A DNA stretch of 64,000 bases. It comes from JAKAVN01 sp963796565 (GTDB lineage Bacteria > Desulfobacterota > Binatia > Binatales > Binataceae). Position numbers and translations under genes: made by a program. The notes under the pieces were generated by a model. It saw only the letters and a list, made by a program, of their open reading frames with translations. It was not told where the DNA came from and did no database searches. Position 1 is the first letter of the stretch. Each line of letters starts with the position of its first letter. The DNA lies in contig CAWCMA010000005.1 in NCBI GenBank assembly GCA_963796565.1, positions 1 through 64,000 of the forward strand, read 5' to 3'. Shown here piece by piece: positions 63,919 to 64,000 of this stretch.

Positions 63919-64000
63919 GTTCTTCACTTATGTCGCTAGGGCCGCCGTTGGTAGAATGGTGGAGCGATTGAAGCTAGAGTTTGTTGCGTTGTGCCGCGCC

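Overview
The window is a GC-rich stretch from a Gram-negative bacterium. It has ClpS/ClpA, GshB, a FadL-type porin, lipoproteins and a type A RNase P RNA. I cannot name the species; gene content and base composition would fit a deltaproteobacterial or Binatota-like lineage, but that is a guess. A conserved, gap-poor chromosomal backbone (about 7.6-24.4 kb) is flanked by mobile DNA.

Bases 1-7577 are the integrase end of a prophage or satellite that appears to be integrated at tRNA-Phe and continues left of the window. It has a tyrosine integrase, a helix-turn-helix excisionase-like protein, a DUF3987-type replication protein, small unknowns and decayed terminase genes. The backbone follows: tRNA-Phe, gshB, rsmE-prmA, a glycerophosphodiesterase, dnaG, tRNA(CAT), a COG1579 zinc-ribbon protein, rnpB, an ArsA-like ATPase, rmuC, a COG3146 acyltransferase, clpS-clpA, nadB, pgsA and tRNA-Gly(GCC). 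All of these reading frames look intact.

Bases 24347-47428 are a complete 23-kb genomic island with precise ends: the last 48 bp of tRNA-Gly are repeated exactly at 47381-47428. Its left third resembles a phage satellite: P4-type integrase, AlpA-like regulator behind an RBS-masking inverted repeat, a primase/helicase-like ATPase whose 3' end carries an iteron-like repeat cluster, and a P27-family small terminase. A tRNA-Ser 3'-end remnant at about 32.25 kb suggests a second, older junction. The rest is defence cargo: a type I restriction operon with intact hsdR but broken hsdM and hsdS, a membrane protein, an IS3 remnant, and a lower-GC operon of three parts: a 46-codon leader ORF, a very large Cap4-like-nuclease/STAND-NTPase/helical-repeat protein, and a separate PD-(D/E)XK protein. 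The last two each carry one frameshift. This operon is the best candidate for an undescribed system.

Right of the island lie truncated IS630 and IS110 copies, then an exported-function cluster (49.4-62.4 kb). It holds a beta-propeller lipoprotein, an unknown exported protein, a FixJ-type regulator, a sensor kinase, single-domain receivers, a Cys-type sulfatase, a DUF3313-like lipoprotein, a FadL-type porin, a periplasmic protein, and an intact plus a dead copy of an outer-membrane protein. Three near-identical palindromes (core GTACYAAAGTAC) lie upstream of its transcription units and may be a shared operator. The window ends in IS remnants and another receiver. Frameshifts are concentrated in the mobile regions, which points to decay in place rather than general assembly error.
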